NCBI GenBank assembly: GCA_930367205.1
Contig: OV884015.1
Location: forward strand, 107,262,509 to 107,326,508
Direction of reading: 5' to 3'
DNA: 64,000 nucleotides
Source of the DNA: Acanthosoma haemorrhoidale
Lineage: Eukaryota > Arthropoda > Insecta > Hemiptera > Acanthosomatidae
Below are positions 24,174-38,152 of this stretch, one piece after another. The notes below the pieces were generated by a model. That model did no database searches, was not told the origin of the DNA, and was given only the letters and a program-made list of their open reading frames with translations. The position numbers and the translations under genes are program-made. Position 1 is the stretch's first letter. The number at the start of each line of letters is the position of its first letter.

Positions 24174-27100
24174 TTTCTCTCTCTCTAATCCATTAATTTT
24201 ACTTAAGACCGTGAAATTTAAAATAAGAAGAGTGAAATGTATCACTAAATTAGCAAATAACTTATTTAACGAGTTAGTTTTATTTTATACTATATGTGAT
24301 TTATGAATATTGTTTCAAATGCGATCTTTTATGTGATTTACACCATTATACTTGGAAGTTGATCTCGCATGTAACTATTATCAAAAAATGGATTAAATAA
24401 TGTTGTATAATGCTACCTTGGTCAAACAGAGGGGATTCGTTTGGAAGAAAAATCTTAATACTAGAACAGTTTGAAAAAAAATTGGCAAAACTATTTGCTC
24501 AGTATTACTTATTGTTGATGTCAGTCGAAAATAGATCAAAAATTAAAGTTTGATTTTCTGAAAACTTGAGATTCCGTAGTCGTCTCACTGTTGCACTGAG
24601 GTAGCGATGTGATGTTTAATTAACTTAAACAACATATTGTTAGTAATAGATCATTTGCCTGGGTCCGAACCGAACAATTAGCTCCTTAAATTAGAAATAT
24701 TTGCAGCTGTTCCTACTTATTACTACTTACACTGTATGTGTGTGAAATTCCAATTCATACTTTTTAACAGAGCTAAACTCTTTATAAAATTTCAGAAATG
24801 TTAAATATTTTTGAAATGAAGTTTAACTGCTTATGATTTTAAGTAAATACACTTACATTAGTGTTGAGCTATTATATTATATTATCTATAACTATATTAT
24901 CTATATTATATAATATAAAACGTTTAATATTAATTCATCAAATTTATACATAAGAATAAGTTATTTTCATGTAAATAAATTATTGAAGTGACTAGATTAT
25001 GTTAATAAATAAAGATTGAATACATTTTTCATTGTTTAAATTTGTTACATCCTATTTATCCAAGCAATGTTAGTTGTTACTAACTATTTATTATGATGTT
25101 TTTGTGTTAAATTCTATATCTGATGATCATGAATGATATTGAAATACAATTTATCATACGTCCACTATTTATTCTAGAGTATTTCTTAATTGTAAACTTT
25201 ATTTTAAAAAAGTTGAGAGATGGCTCAAGTTCTGTCATATTATTATCTCAAACTTTCATTATTAAACTTTTTCCAGTAATCAATTAGCAAGAAATAAAAA
25301 GATCTTATTAAAAATAAAGTTCTTCATTATATCACATTTATGGTTTATTGTTATTGTTCAATATCCAGATAACCTTTCATTAACTATTACAAAATTCCTT
25401 TTGGAGAGATTGTCGTATATATATTGGTAACTTCATATGTTACATGTTTTTACACAATAGCAAAAGGTGTTGGTCTATAAGGTAAGTGAGCCAATCTGCA
25501 GATGATCACTAAAGTTCTCGAGATCTTTATTAACCATATGCAAATCTTGTTTTATAAACTATTATCACACAAAGTCAATATAATGACATATATTGATTTT
25601 CTTTTATTTAAGTTCCACTGAGTTCATTCATGCAGTACCTTACTATCCCATAGTTAAGTTTCTAACTATTGATAAGAACTTTAAAACATTTGTTATATGG
25701 ACAGATCCATCCTCTATTAGCTGTTGCAGGGTGCTGTATGCGGCCATCTACAAAGCAATCAGCGAGAAACTGTTAATTTACTATTTCCATATAATTGTAG
25801 GGCGCAGTTGCGCAAGTTTCTTAAATAAGATTTCAAAATCAGGATTTAGTTGATTTTTTTAAAAATCTTGACTCCTTATGTTTCACCTTAGTGTCTGAAT
25901 CTCAGTCAGATACTATATTATTATTTTATACAATAAAAAACTAAATATTTTTATGTCATATTGAGAGGGGTATCAAATTAAAGACCTCAAAAGTCTTAAT
26001 TAGCAGTATGTAAGTTTGGTTTTTAATTTTTGAACAAAATTTACACAAAGCCATTAATGCGGACATTGAAATAGTGTTCACAAATTTAACTCATTCAGTG
26101 TTATACAGATCCATATCCAGAGATATGTTCCATGATAGTTCCATCTAATGCCTCATTGGCACTACAAATATAATCAGCCCTATGGTAAATTACTTGTCAT
26201 GATTACTTAACTAAATGGTCAAATCAAACAATAAATATTTTAATGCCATTTTTAAGGAGTAATTTAAGAGAAGGATTATTTTATTATATGACATATTAAA
26301 TAAATTATAAAACTTTTAAATTCAAACAAGTGAATGTAATAGCAGGAAGTATGTCAGTAATTGGAACAGCTGAGAGGAACGCTGGAAGTTCAGTTGTTTA
26401 TAGACTTGAGTGGATTAGTTTTTTTTATAGATGCTTGAAAGGAGATGTGAGTTGTTTATAATTGCTGGAGAAGAGAGGTGTTGGTGATGATTTTGTGGAA
26501 TTTGCGGATGGCCAAACATATTTGACATGAAGGCCCTTATACTTGTTTTTTCATATTACCTCGTATCATCGCATGACATTATATTTGCATATTGGCGGAG
26601 TCTACTGAAGGCCATTGAGGCAGCATCGTATTTGGAGCATCACAAAACACAATACTTGGATGGAGCAAGGCAAGCATTTGTGAACAACTCAAAAACAGTA
26701 CATGTATAATTTCTTTTATTTTATGTAAATGTTTGGTTGTCAATGACCCTACTGAAATACAATAAATTATAAGTTTAATTTACATTTTTTTTAAAGGATA
26801 TAAGTATATATTACAATGTTTTTCTATTATCTTGAGTAGGGATTCAAATTCAAATCAAGATCTCATCAACCAAATTAATATGTAATTTTTTTAGTTTTAA
26901 ATTTTGAAGAAACATAGTCATTAAAACTTTTAAACTGTGGTGATCTTTTTTTCAAATAATTGATATTTTGCATGGTAATTCTATTTGATAAAAGTGATCC
27001 TATAAGCGTCATTAATCTGTTAATTTATGTGCAGCGACAAAAATATTTTATTTCTTAGTGTATAATGCCTCAAAATAAAGATCTCATTGTGCTCTTTAAG

Positions 27101-28036
27101 AATACATTACTGAGACTTAGTGAACTATAATTGCAAAAAAAAAACACAAAACCAGATTAATGTCCCCTTTTTTTCCAAAAATATTGATATCAAACAGCTA
27201 TATAGCAGCGGTTACAAATTCTCATGTACAGTGCAAATCAATTGGGCTCGTTAGAGGAACTGCTTTTGAATGCATATGGTTCAATAAAACTGGAACTTGT
27301 TTAATATTGCTTACTTCAATAAACTTTTTTAGTTAAACATTTCTTGAGATTTTGGTTCAATCAAGAAGGGGGATAGTATTTATTTTATTTACATGTTAAG
27401 TATTCGATCAAAATAGGAATTAATACATTGATAAAATTTAAATCAGAAAAATAACTTTTAAGTAAAAATTGAAATCAAAGATTTTTTTTTGGCGGGTAGT
27501 TTACCAAAATATTAAGCGGTGTACCTCATGGGTGTAAAAGGTCAAACTCCGGGGAGCGGGAGGGGGCAGAACATTTACAATTTAAAATTTGGATATTGTA
27601 TGTAAAAAACTTAGGTAGCATTGAACTGCTCATAATGAGGGATAACAATGTCCATAATATAAATAAAAATAAAAAATAAATTACTAGAGATGAGAGATGC
27701 ACCAATCGCTCAGAAGCTTTTGACATGACGGGAAATGGACTGTTATCGAGAGATAAAGGCTGGTACAGTAATAATTATTTAATTTGTAATGTATGAGTTA
27801 ATTATTATTGATAATTAACAGACAAAGAAAATGTATATAGGATCAGAACATGAACTAAAATTTCTGATTTTAGTTTCTTGGTTCCCCGGTAGGTAGCACT
27901 GCTGTCGGAACCGTTGGAGCTGTTAGTTTTTTTTTTTTTTCGTTACGAGCCTAGAACCGGTTCTTCGGAACAGTTCCGCCCGGAACACACGGGCCTAGTT
28001 ATAACAATTGAAACTGGATTGTTGCTCTACAAGTGT
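24174..28036. other. long AT-rich stretch without a supported gene
   Basis: Short frames at 25593-25853 and 26527-26709 were examined. The second ends in YWRSLLKAIEAASYLEHHKT and further basic residues, vaguely like a LYR-motif helix, but without clear splice partners it is not called. AT-rich simple sequence occurs near 24880-24920. No element ends were found. Confidence 0.35.
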
Positions 28037-28178
28037 TTTTGTAAATATTATCTCCTTCAAATGCATCTGCGTATGCAGCACGAGAAGAACATTGTAAATC
28101 TTGTACATTGAATTTTGTTCATCTGTTTGTAAAAATGTATAAAATAAAAATGGTTTTGAAAAAAAAAAAAAAAAAAAA
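28037..28178 (+). mobile_element. non-LTR retrotransposon 3' end, copy 3 (only the last 140 bp)
   Basis: It is nearly identical to the end of copy 2. It holds the hairpin box CTCCTTCAAATGCATCTGCG followed by TATGCAGCACGAGAAGAA, then TGTATAAAATAAAAATGG and an A tail of about 20 bases ending at 28178. It is a severely 5'-truncated insertion lacking the first hairpin box. Confidence 0.8.
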
Positions 28179-28634
28179 TGGTGCTCTTCTGTACTAAGAA
28201 AAAAACATTGTCGTTTTTATTCTAAATTAAAGAAGTTTTGTGCCTTATCATTTTCATAATTTTTTTTTTTACTATAAAGTAAATTATTTATTATATATTA
28301 TATTTAACGAGTCATCAAATATCTAATTACGACCCACCGAAAAGTTCCACTTTTATATTAAATAACACAAAAAGAAAAATACAGTTTTTGTTGTTTTTTT
28401 TTTTATTGAAAAAAGTTTAGCTTTGTTACAAAACTTCTAAAATATTTGAATTAAATTTTGTTTTTAGTCTGATGCTAAACTTTTCGGTATTTAAAAAAAT
28501 ATTTTTTTCCGCATATGGAAACCGTTTAGCAGATCTTAAGAAATGAAATGTGAAAAAAAAAAACCTATTTGCATGGTTTTATCTTAGCTGTACCCTGTGA
28601 GTAAGTTGAATTTGTCATCTGTCTACTGTTAATC
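28179..28634. other. short AT-rich stretch, nothing recognised
   Basis: Poly-A/T tracts and short frames only; it separates a retroelement tail from foldback copy B. Confidence 0.45.
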
Positions 28635-29602
28635 ATTGCTATCAGATTATTCTCCTGAGAAAACATTAAAAATTTCCATAAAGTAGTGAAGGTTAATTAT
28701 CATGTAGATAATTGCCATGCATTACAATCTATCAATTACATATGAAACTGGCGTGAAAAACAAAAGAAGCAAATGGAAGAATTTTAATAAATAAATTCAT
28801 ATGCAGCGCTACCTGTTGGCAGCCTGTAGTAACTAAACAGCAATATTTGGCCTTTTTAGAGCACCGTGGCGCTATCTGTTGAGTGGCGGATGAACTACGT
28901 ACTAGTTTTAAATGACTTGACATGTAGTGCTACCTGTTGGCAGACCGTAGTAACTAAACAGCAATATTTGGCCTTTTTAGAGCACCGTGGCGCTATCTGT
29001 TGAGTGGCGGATGAACTACGTACTAGTTTTAAATGACTTGACATGTAGCGCTACCTGTTGGCAGACCGTAGTAACTAAACAGCAATATTTGGCCTTTTTA
29101 GAGCACCGTGGCGCTATCTGTTGAGTGGTGGATGAACTACGTACTAGTTTTAAATGACTTGACATGTAGCGCTACCTGTTGGCAGACCGTAGTAACTAAA
29201 CAGAAATATTTGGCCTTTTTAGAGCACCGTGGCGCTATCTGTTGAGTGGCGGAAGAACTAACTAGGTGGCTGGCCCAGCCAAAACAGCTAAAACATTTTC
29301 ATTTCGTATCAGGTCTTCAGAATCCCGTAGGAGCTAACTATATCCAGTCAGTACTGTGCTGCTATTTGTCGGGCGGTGGGGGAACTAAGTACTACTGACG
29401 GTGTAGTTAGCTCCTACGGGATTCTGAAGACCTGATACTAAATGAAAATTTTTTAGCTGTTTTAGCTGGGCCAGCCACCTAGTTAGTTCTTCCGCCACTC
29501 AACAGAAAGCGCCACGGTGCTCTAAAAAGGCCAAATATTGCCGTAGTTCCAGATATAACCAATAGGTAGTGCTGCTGGTCAATTTTTAAGGCAAATATTT
29601 TC
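28635..29602 (+). mobile_element. foldback-like element with 121-bp tandem repeats in its arms, copy B
   Basis: This has the same flanks and orientation as the copy at 23191-24173. The left arm holds four 121-bp units (starting 28806, 28927, 29048 and 29169). The right arm is short, about half a unit inverted (29484-29552). The 63-bp centre at 29341-29403 matches the reverse complement of copy A's centre with three mismatches, although the outer flanks of both copies run the same way. Unit number differs between copies (four versus three), as expected for unequal exchange. Confidence 0.85.
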
Positions 29603-31187
29603 ACTCTTTTGTCGAAAGTTTCCATGACCATTTGGCATAAAAGTGGTTGAATTTCCTAAAGACACGTTGTTCTATCGTGTAACGCTTCATTTTTACTAAC
29701 CCTAAACTGTGAGCTGTCAAATTGTTTTTTTTTTTAGGGTTGCCAGCACTTTACTGCAGAAATTCTGGGACACCCTTTAGAATAAGTATGGAGTCAAATA
29801 AATACCTGTAGAGAAGTATTATTTTTCGGCCCTGTGTGGTGCTAAGTACATTTCCGACAACTAATTGGCAATTTGCCCTTGGAAGTTAATACCAGACAGC
29901 GAATAGAAAATTCCGTTGGGTGCTCATTCAGTTTCTAGGAATCTTTAAATTACAACCTCAGCTTGAAACATTCCACAAAAACACCATTAGTGGTTTAACG
30001 ATGTTTGTCTCCGTCGAAAAAGTGAGCTTCTGTTCGGACAGTTTGGCTATCGTAGATCGCGATTAAAGAATAATCTAACATTAAACCGATTATATTAAAG
30101 AGCAGCTCTAGGGGACATGGGTGAAAAATTGGTTATTTTTATCCCAAATTATAACTTCAAAAGTAAATGTAACATGATAAATAAACCACCGAGTAGAGAA
30201 GGGTCGTTTTTACCCGAGTTGGGCAAGCACAGGGGGGGGGGGAGTAAAAATTACGTAATTATACCACTAATTAATTCATTTTCTCATGAAAGAACTTGGA
30301 TTATAAAAGTGTTGAAAAAAAAAAAATGTTTTTATTTGTAAACAATATTGCTTGTAAATATTTTACAATGGAATGATCACTCGTTCATAAGTAAGTTAAT
30401 CACGTTTGCCATCGTGGCGAATGATTTTTTTTCTAATGAGATTGACGGACAACAAGTGGCTTGTATATTATAATCAATTATTGTTAGTATTTACCAGGAA
30501 ATTATTGATAGTATTTATTGACGCGGCGTAATCATCACGAATTTACATTCATGAAAAATAGTAATGAATGATTTTTTTAATTAAAAATTGTTTTATTAAG
30601 GAAATAGTAACTCTTTAGGCGGGTTTAGAAGCAAAAATAGGACGCAATATTGCTGAAATACGCACTTGACCTGTGTTTGATCCTCTGCAACGACTGGAGA
30701 GTTTCTATCGAGTTCGAATGTACTTAACAATATTAAAGAAGTAGATACTCGATCTCGCTCTATGGTAGATAATTTACATCATATGTTCTATAAGTATAGT
30801 TATATCTTTATTTCCACTACTTTGCCATTTCACCTTTGGGCTTTTTGAGTGACGAGTGTGGCATTTTAAATTTCAGCATAAATGAGGGCCGTAATGGATT
30901 GCCTCCTGAAGTGTCCCATCTTACCCTGGGCATCACAGGAGCAGACAGAGCTGGACAGAACAAAACTTACTATAAATTGTTCTAAAAAAAATGGAGTGTC
31001 TGCCTTATTTGTTACTAAACCGACTATACTTGGAACAATGCCGATGCATCAGCGAAGTACAAGGTCAATGCTGATGAATCTAATTTGATAGTCGGTTTCT
31101 TTCTTCTTTTTTTTCTAGAGCGCCCAACCAGTTTGGGTGTTCGCGGTCTCTCTTACTTACGAGGAGGAATGAATTAGGTTCCTAAGG
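29603..31187. other. stretch before the minisatellite, no supported gene
   Basis: An open frame at 30882-31088 has no recognised domain. A small inverted repeat (CCCAACCAGTTTGGG, about 31123-31137) lies just left of the 60-bp array. A G run occurs at 30233-30242. Nothing else stands out. Confidence 0.35.
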
Positions 31188-34100
31188 ATGGGCAAGAAGC
31201 CACTAACAGACACACCTACACACGCACTCATCCCTATAGTCCTTATAGGGCTTCGTGAGTCCCTAACAGACACACCTATACACGCACTCATCCCTATAGT
31301 CCTTATAGGGCTTCGTGAGCCCCTAACAGACACACCTACACACGCACTCATCCCTATAGTCCTTATAGGGCTTTGTAAGTCCCTAACAGACACACCTATA
31401 CACGCACTCATCCCTATAGTCCTTATAGGGCTTCGTGAGTCCCTAACAGACACACCTATACACGCACTCATCCCTATAGTCCTTATAGGGCTTCGTGAGT
31501 CCCTAACAGACACACCTATACACGCACTCATCCCTATAGTCCTTATAGGGCTTCGTGAGCCCCTAACAGACACACCTACACACGCACTCATCCCTATAGT
31601 CCTTATAGGGCTTCGTGAGTCCCTAACAGACACACCTATACACGCACTCATCCCTATAGTCCTTATAGGGCTTCGTGAGCCCCTAACAGACACACCTATA
31701 CACGCACTCATCCCTATAGTCCTTATAGGGCTTCGTGAGCCCCTAACAGACACACCTACACACGCACTCATCCCTATAGTCCTTATAGGGCTTTATGAGT
31801 CCCTAACAGACACACCTATACACGCACTCATCCCTATAGTCCTTATAGGGCTTCGTGAGCCCCTAACAGACACACCTACACACGCACTCATCCCTATAGT
31901 CCTTATAGGGCTTTGTGAGTCCCTAACAGACACACCTATACACGCACTCATCCCTATAGTCCTTATAGGGCTTCGTGAGCCCCTAACAGACACACCTACA
32001 CACACACTCATCCCTATAGTCCTTATAGGGCTTTGTGAGTCCCTAACAGACACACCTATACACGCACTCATCCCTATAGTCCTTATAGGGCTTCGTGAGC
32101 CCCTAACAGACACACCTACACACGCATTCATCCCTATAGTCCTTATAGGGCTTCGTGAGCCCCTAACAGACACACCTACACACGCACTCATCCCTATAGT
32201 CCTTATAGGGCTTCGTGAGCCCCTAACAGACACACCTACACACGCATTCATCCCTATAGTCCTTATAGGGCTTCGTGAGCCCCTAACAGACACACCTACA
32301 CACGCACTCATCCCTATAGTCCTTATAGGGCTTCGTGAGTCCCTAACAGACACACCTATACACGCACTCATCCCTATAGTCCTTATAGGGCTTCGTGAGG
32401 CCCTAACAGACACACCTATACACGCACTCATCCCTATAGTCCTTATAGGGCTTCGTGAGTCCCTAACAGACACACCTATACACGCACTCATCCCTATAGT
32501 CCTTATAGGGCTTCGTGAGCCCCTAACAGACACACGTACACACGCACTCATCCCTATAGTCCTTATAGGGCTTCGTGAGCCCCTAACAGACACACCTACA
32601 CACGCACTCATCCCTATAGTCCTTATAGGGCTTCGTGAACCCCTAACAGACACACCTATACACGCACCCATCCCTATAGTCCTTATAGGGCTTCGTGAGC
32701 CCCTAACAGACACACCTACACACGCACCCATCCCTATAGTCCTTATAGGGCTTCGTGTGCCCCTAACAGACACACCTATACACGCACCCATCCCTATAGT
32801 CCTTATAGGGCTTCGTGAGCCCCTAACAGACACACCTACACACGCACCCATCCCTATAGTCCTTATAGGGCTTCGTGAGTCCCTAACAGACACACCTATA
32901 CACGCACTCATCCCTATAGTCCTTATAGGGCTTTGTGAGTCCCTAACAGACACACCTACACACGCACCCATCCCTATAGTCCTTATAGGGCTTCGTGAGT
33001 CCCTAACAGACACACCTATACACGCACTCATCCCTATAGTCCTTATAGGGCTTCGTGAGCCCCTAACAGACACACCTATACACGCACTCATCCCTATAGT
33101 CCTTATAGGGCTTCGTGAGCCCCTAACAGACACACCTATACACGCACTCATCCCTATAGTCCTTATAGGGCTTCGTGAGCCCCTAACAGACACACCTACA
33201 CACGCACTCATCCCTATAGTCCTTATAGGGCTTCGTGAGCCCCTAACAGACACACCTACACACGCACTCATCCCTATAGTCCTTATAGGGCTTTATGAGT
33301 CCCTAACAGACACACCTATACACGCACTCATCCCTATAGTCCTTATAGGGCTTCGTGAGCCCCTAACAGACACACCTACACACGCACTCATCCCTATAGT
33401 CCTTATAGGGCTTCGTGAGTCCCTAACAGACACACCTATACACGCACTCATCCCTATAGTCCTTATAGGGCTTCGTGAGCCCCTAACAGACACACCTATA
33501 CACGCACTCATCCCTATAGTCCTTATAGGGCTTCGTGAGCCCCTAACAGACACACCTACACACGCACTCATCCCTATAGTCCTTATAGGGCTTTATGAGT
33601 CCCTAACAGACACACCTATACACGCACTCATCCCTATAGTCCTTATAGGGCTTCGTGAGCCCCTAACAGACACACCTACACACGCACTCATCCCTATAGT
33701 CCTTATAGGGCTTTGTGAGTCCCTAACAGACACACCTATACACGCACTCATCCCTATAGTCCTTATAGGGCTTCGTGAGCCCCTAACAGACACACCTACA
33801 CACACACTCATCCCTATAGTCCTTATAGGGCTTTGTGAGTCCCTAACAGACACACCTATACACGCACTCATCCCTATAGTCCTTATAGGGCTTCGTGAGC
33901 CCCTAACAGACACACCTACACACGCATTCATCCCTATAGTCCTTATAGGGCTTCGTGAGCCCCTAACAGACACACCTACACACGCACTCATCCCTATAGT
34001 CCTTATAGGGCTTCGTGAGCCCCTAACAGACACACCTACACACGCATTCATCCCTATAGTCCTTATAGGGCTTCGTGAGCCCCTAACAGACACACCTACA

Positions 34101-37100
34101 CACGCACTCATCCCTATAGTCCTTATAGGGCTTCGTGAGTCCCTAACAGACACACCTATACACGCACTCATCCCTATAGTCCTTATAGGGCTTCGTGAGG
34201 CCCTAACAGACACACCTATACACGCACTCATCCCTATAGTCCTTATAGGGCTTCGTGAGTCCCTAACAGACACACCTATACACGCACTCATCCCTATAGT
34301 CCTTATAGGGCTTCGTGAGCCCCTAACAGACACACGTACACACGCACTCATCCCTATAGTCCTTATAGGGCTTCGTGAGCCCCTAACAGACACACCTACA
34401 CACGCACTCATCCCTATAGTCCTTATAGGGCTTCGTGAACCCCTAACAGACACACCTATACACGCACCCATCCCTATAGTCCTTATAGGGCTTCGTGAGC
34501 CCCTAACAGACACACCTACACACGCACCCATCCCTATAGTCCTTATAGGGCTTCGTGTGCCCCTAACAGACACACCTATACACGCACCCATCCCTATAGT
34601 CCTTATAGGGCTTCGTGAGCCCCTAACAGACACACCTACACACGCACCCATCCCTATAGTCCTTATAGGGCTTCGTGAGTCCCTAACAGACACACCTATA
34701 CACGCACTCATCCCTATAGTCCTTATAGGGCTTTGTGAGTCCCTAACAGACACACCTACACACGCACCCATCCCTATAGTCCTTATAGGGCTTCGTGAGT
34801 CCCTAACAGACACACCTATACACGCACTCATCCCTATAGTCCTTATAGGGCTTCGTGAGCCCCTAACAGACACACCTATACACGCACTCATCCCTATAGT
34901 CCTTATAGGGCTTCGTGAGCCCCTAACAGACACACCTATACACGCACTCATCCCTATAGTCCTTATAGGGCTTCGTGAGCCCCTAACAGACACACCTACA
35001 CACGCACTCATCCCTATAGTCCTTATAGGGCTTCGTGAGCCCCTAACAGACACACCTACACACGCACTCATCCCTATAGTCCTTATAGGGCTTTATGAGT
35101 CCCTAACAGACACACCTATACACGCACTCATCCCTATAGTCCTTATAGGGCTTCGTGAGCCCCTAACAGACACACCTACACACGCACTCATCCCTATAGT
35201 CCTTATAGGGCTTCGTGAGTCCCTAACAGACACACCTATACACGCACTCATCCCTATAGTCCTTATAGGGCTTTGTGAGTCCCTAACAGACACACCTATA
35301 CACGCACTCATCCCTATAGTCCTTATAGGGCTTCGTGAGCCCCTAACAGACACACCTACACACGCACTCATCCCTATAGTCCTTATAGGGCTTTGTGAGT
35401 CCCTAACAGACACACCTATACACGCACTCATCCCTATAGTCCTTATAGGGCTTCGTGAGCCCCTAACAGACACACATACACACGCACTCATCCCTATAGT
35501 CCTTATAGGGCTTTGTGAGTCCCTAACAGACACACCTATACACGCACTCATCCCTATAGTCCTTATAGGGCTTCGTGAGTCCCTAACAGACACACCTATA
35601 CACGCACTCATCCCTATAGTCCTTATAGGGCTTTGTGAGTCCCTAACAGACACACCTATACACGCACTCATCCCTATAGTCCTTATAGGGCTTTGTGAGT
35701 CCCTAACAGACACACCTATACACGCACTCATCCCTATAGTCCTTATAGGGCTTCGTGAGCCCCTAACAGACACACCTACACACGCACTCATCCCTATAGT
35801 CCTTATAGGGCTTTGTGAGTCCCTAACAGACACACCTATACACGCACTCATCCCTATAGTCCTTATAGGGCTTCGTGAGCCCCTAACAGACACACCTACA
35901 CACGCACTCATCCCTATAGTCCTTATAGGGCTTTGTGAGTCCCTAACAGACACACCTATACACGCACTCATCCCTATAGTCCTTATAGGGCTTCGTGAGC
36001 CCCTAACAGACACACCTACACACGCACTCATCCCTATAGTCCTTATAGGGCTTTGTGAGTCCCTAACAGACACACCTATACACGCACTCATCCCTATAGT
36101 CCTTATAGGGCTTCGTGAGTCCCTAACAGACACACCTATACACGCACTCATCCCTATAGTCCTTATAGGGCTTCGTGAGTCCCTAACAGACACACCTATA
36201 CACGCACTCATCCCTATAGTCCTTATAGGGCTTCGTGAGTCCCTAACAGACACACCTACACACGCACCCATCCCTATAGTCCTTATAGGGCTTCGTGAGC
36301 CCCTAACAGACACACCTACACACGCACCCATCCCTATAGTCCTTATAGGGCTTCGTGAGCCCCTAACAGACACACCTATACACGCACTCATCCCTATAGT
36401 CCTTATAGGGCTTCGTGAGCCCCTAACAGACACACCTACACACGCACTCATCCCTATAGTCCTTATAGGGCTTCGTGAGCCCCTAACAGACACACCTACA
36501 CACGCACTCATCCCTATAGTCCTTATAGGGCTTCGTGAGCCCCTAACAGACACACCTACACACGCACTCATCCCTATAGTCCTTATAGGGCTTCGTGAGT
36601 CCCTAACAGACACACCTATACACGCACTCATCCCTATAGTCCTTATAGGGCTTCGTGAGTCCCTAACAGACACACCTATACACGCACTCATCCCTATAGT
36701 CCTTATAGGGCTTCGTGAGCCCCTAACAGACACACCTACACACGCACTCATCCCTATAGTCCTTATAGGGCTTCGTGAGTCCCTAACAGACACACCTACA
36801 CACGCACTCATCCCTATAGTCCTTATAGGGCTTCGTGAACCCCTAACAGACACACCTATACACGCACTCATCCCTATAGTCCTTATAGGGCTTCGTGAGC
36901 CCCTAACAGACACACCTACACACGCACTCATCCCTATAGTCCTTATAGGGCTTCGTGAGCCCCTAACAGACACACCTACACACGCACTCATCCCTATAGT
37001 CCTTATAGGGCTTCGTGAGCCCCTAACAGACACACCTACACACGCACTCATCCCTATAGTCCTTATAGGGCTTCGTGAGTCCCTAACAGACACACCTATA

Positions 37101-38152
37101 CACGCACTCATCCCTATAGTCCTTATAGGGCTTCGTGAGCCCCTAACAGACACACCTATACACGCACTCATCCCTATAGTCCTTATAGGGCTTCGTGAGC
37201 ACCTAACAGACACACCTACACACGCACTCATCCCTATAGTCCTTATAGGGCTTCGTGAGCCCCTAACAGACACACCTATACACGCACCCATCCCTATAGT
37301 CCTTATAGGGCTTCGTGAGCCCCTAACAGACACACCTACACACGCACCCATCCCTATAGTCCTTATAGGGCTTCGTGTGCCCCTAACAGACACACCTATA
37401 CACGCACTCATCCCTATAGTCCTTATAGGGCTTCGTGAGCCCCTAACAGACACACCTACACACGCACTCATCCCTATAGTCCTTATAGGGCTTCGTGAGT
37501 CCCTAACAGACACACCTATACACGCACTCATCCCTATAGTCCTTATAGGGCTTTGTGAGTCCCTAACAGACACACCTATACACGCACTCATCCCTATAGT
37601 CCTTATAGGGCTTCGTGAGCCCCTAACAGACACACCTACACACGCACTCATCCCTATAGTCCTTATAGGGCTTCGTGAGTCCCTAACAGACACACCTACA
37701 CACGCACTCATCCCTATAGTCCTTATAGGGCTTCGTGAGCCCCTAACAGACACACCTATACATGCACTCATCCCTATAGTCCTTATAGGGCTTCGTGAGC
37801 CCCTAACAGACACACCTACACACGCACCCATCCCTATAGTCCTTATAGGGCTTCGTGAGCCCCTAACAGACACACCTACACACGCACCCATCCCTATAGT
37901 CCTTATAGGGCTTCGTGAGCCCCTAACAGACACACCTATACACGCACTCATCCCTATAGTCCTTATAGGGCTTCGTGAGCCCCTAACAGACACACCTACA
38001 CACGCACTCATCCCTATAGTCCTTATAGGGCTTCGTGAGCCCCTAACAGACACACCTACACACGCACCCATCCCTATAGTCCTTATAGGGCTTCGTGAGC
38101 CCCTAACAGACACACCTACACACGCACTCATCCGTATAATCCTCCTGGCACT
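31188..38152. repeat. 60-bp minisatellite, about 116 units, with a palindrome in every unit
   Basis: The sequence is locked to an exact 60-bp period from about 31201 to 38150. The unit begins CCCTAACAGACACACCTAYA, then CACGCAYYCAT, then the perfect inverted repeat CCCTATAGTCCTTATAGGG (7-bp stems, 5-base loop), then CTTCGTGAGY. Variation is restricted to a few columns: C/T at 19, T/C at 28, C/T at 54 and C/T at 60, with rare changes at 24, 27, 55, 58 and 59. The last unit breaks off into CATCCGTATAATCCTCCTGG. Because 60 is a multiple of three and the unit lacks stops in two frames, long open frames exist on both strands (plus 31188-38162; minus several), but these are judged non-coding. Confidence 0.97.
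31501..35220. repeat. higher-order 1800-bp repeat inside the minisatellite
   Basis: The order of variant units in 31501-33420 is repeated in 33301-35220, an offset of 1800 bp (30 units). Diagnostic rare variants recur at that spacing: CACACACTCA at 31981 and 33781; GTGAGG at 32391 and 34191; CACACGTACA at 32521 and 34321; GTGTGC at 32751 and 34551; CTTTATGAGT at 31791 and 33591, and at 33291 and 35091. This shows a recent large duplication of a 30-unit block. A partial, more diverged echo of the same series appears near 37201-37440. Confidence 0.9.

Noticed and set aside
31188..38152. CRISPR array
   Set aside because: The 60-bp units are contiguous with no unique spacers, and the host is a eukaryote.
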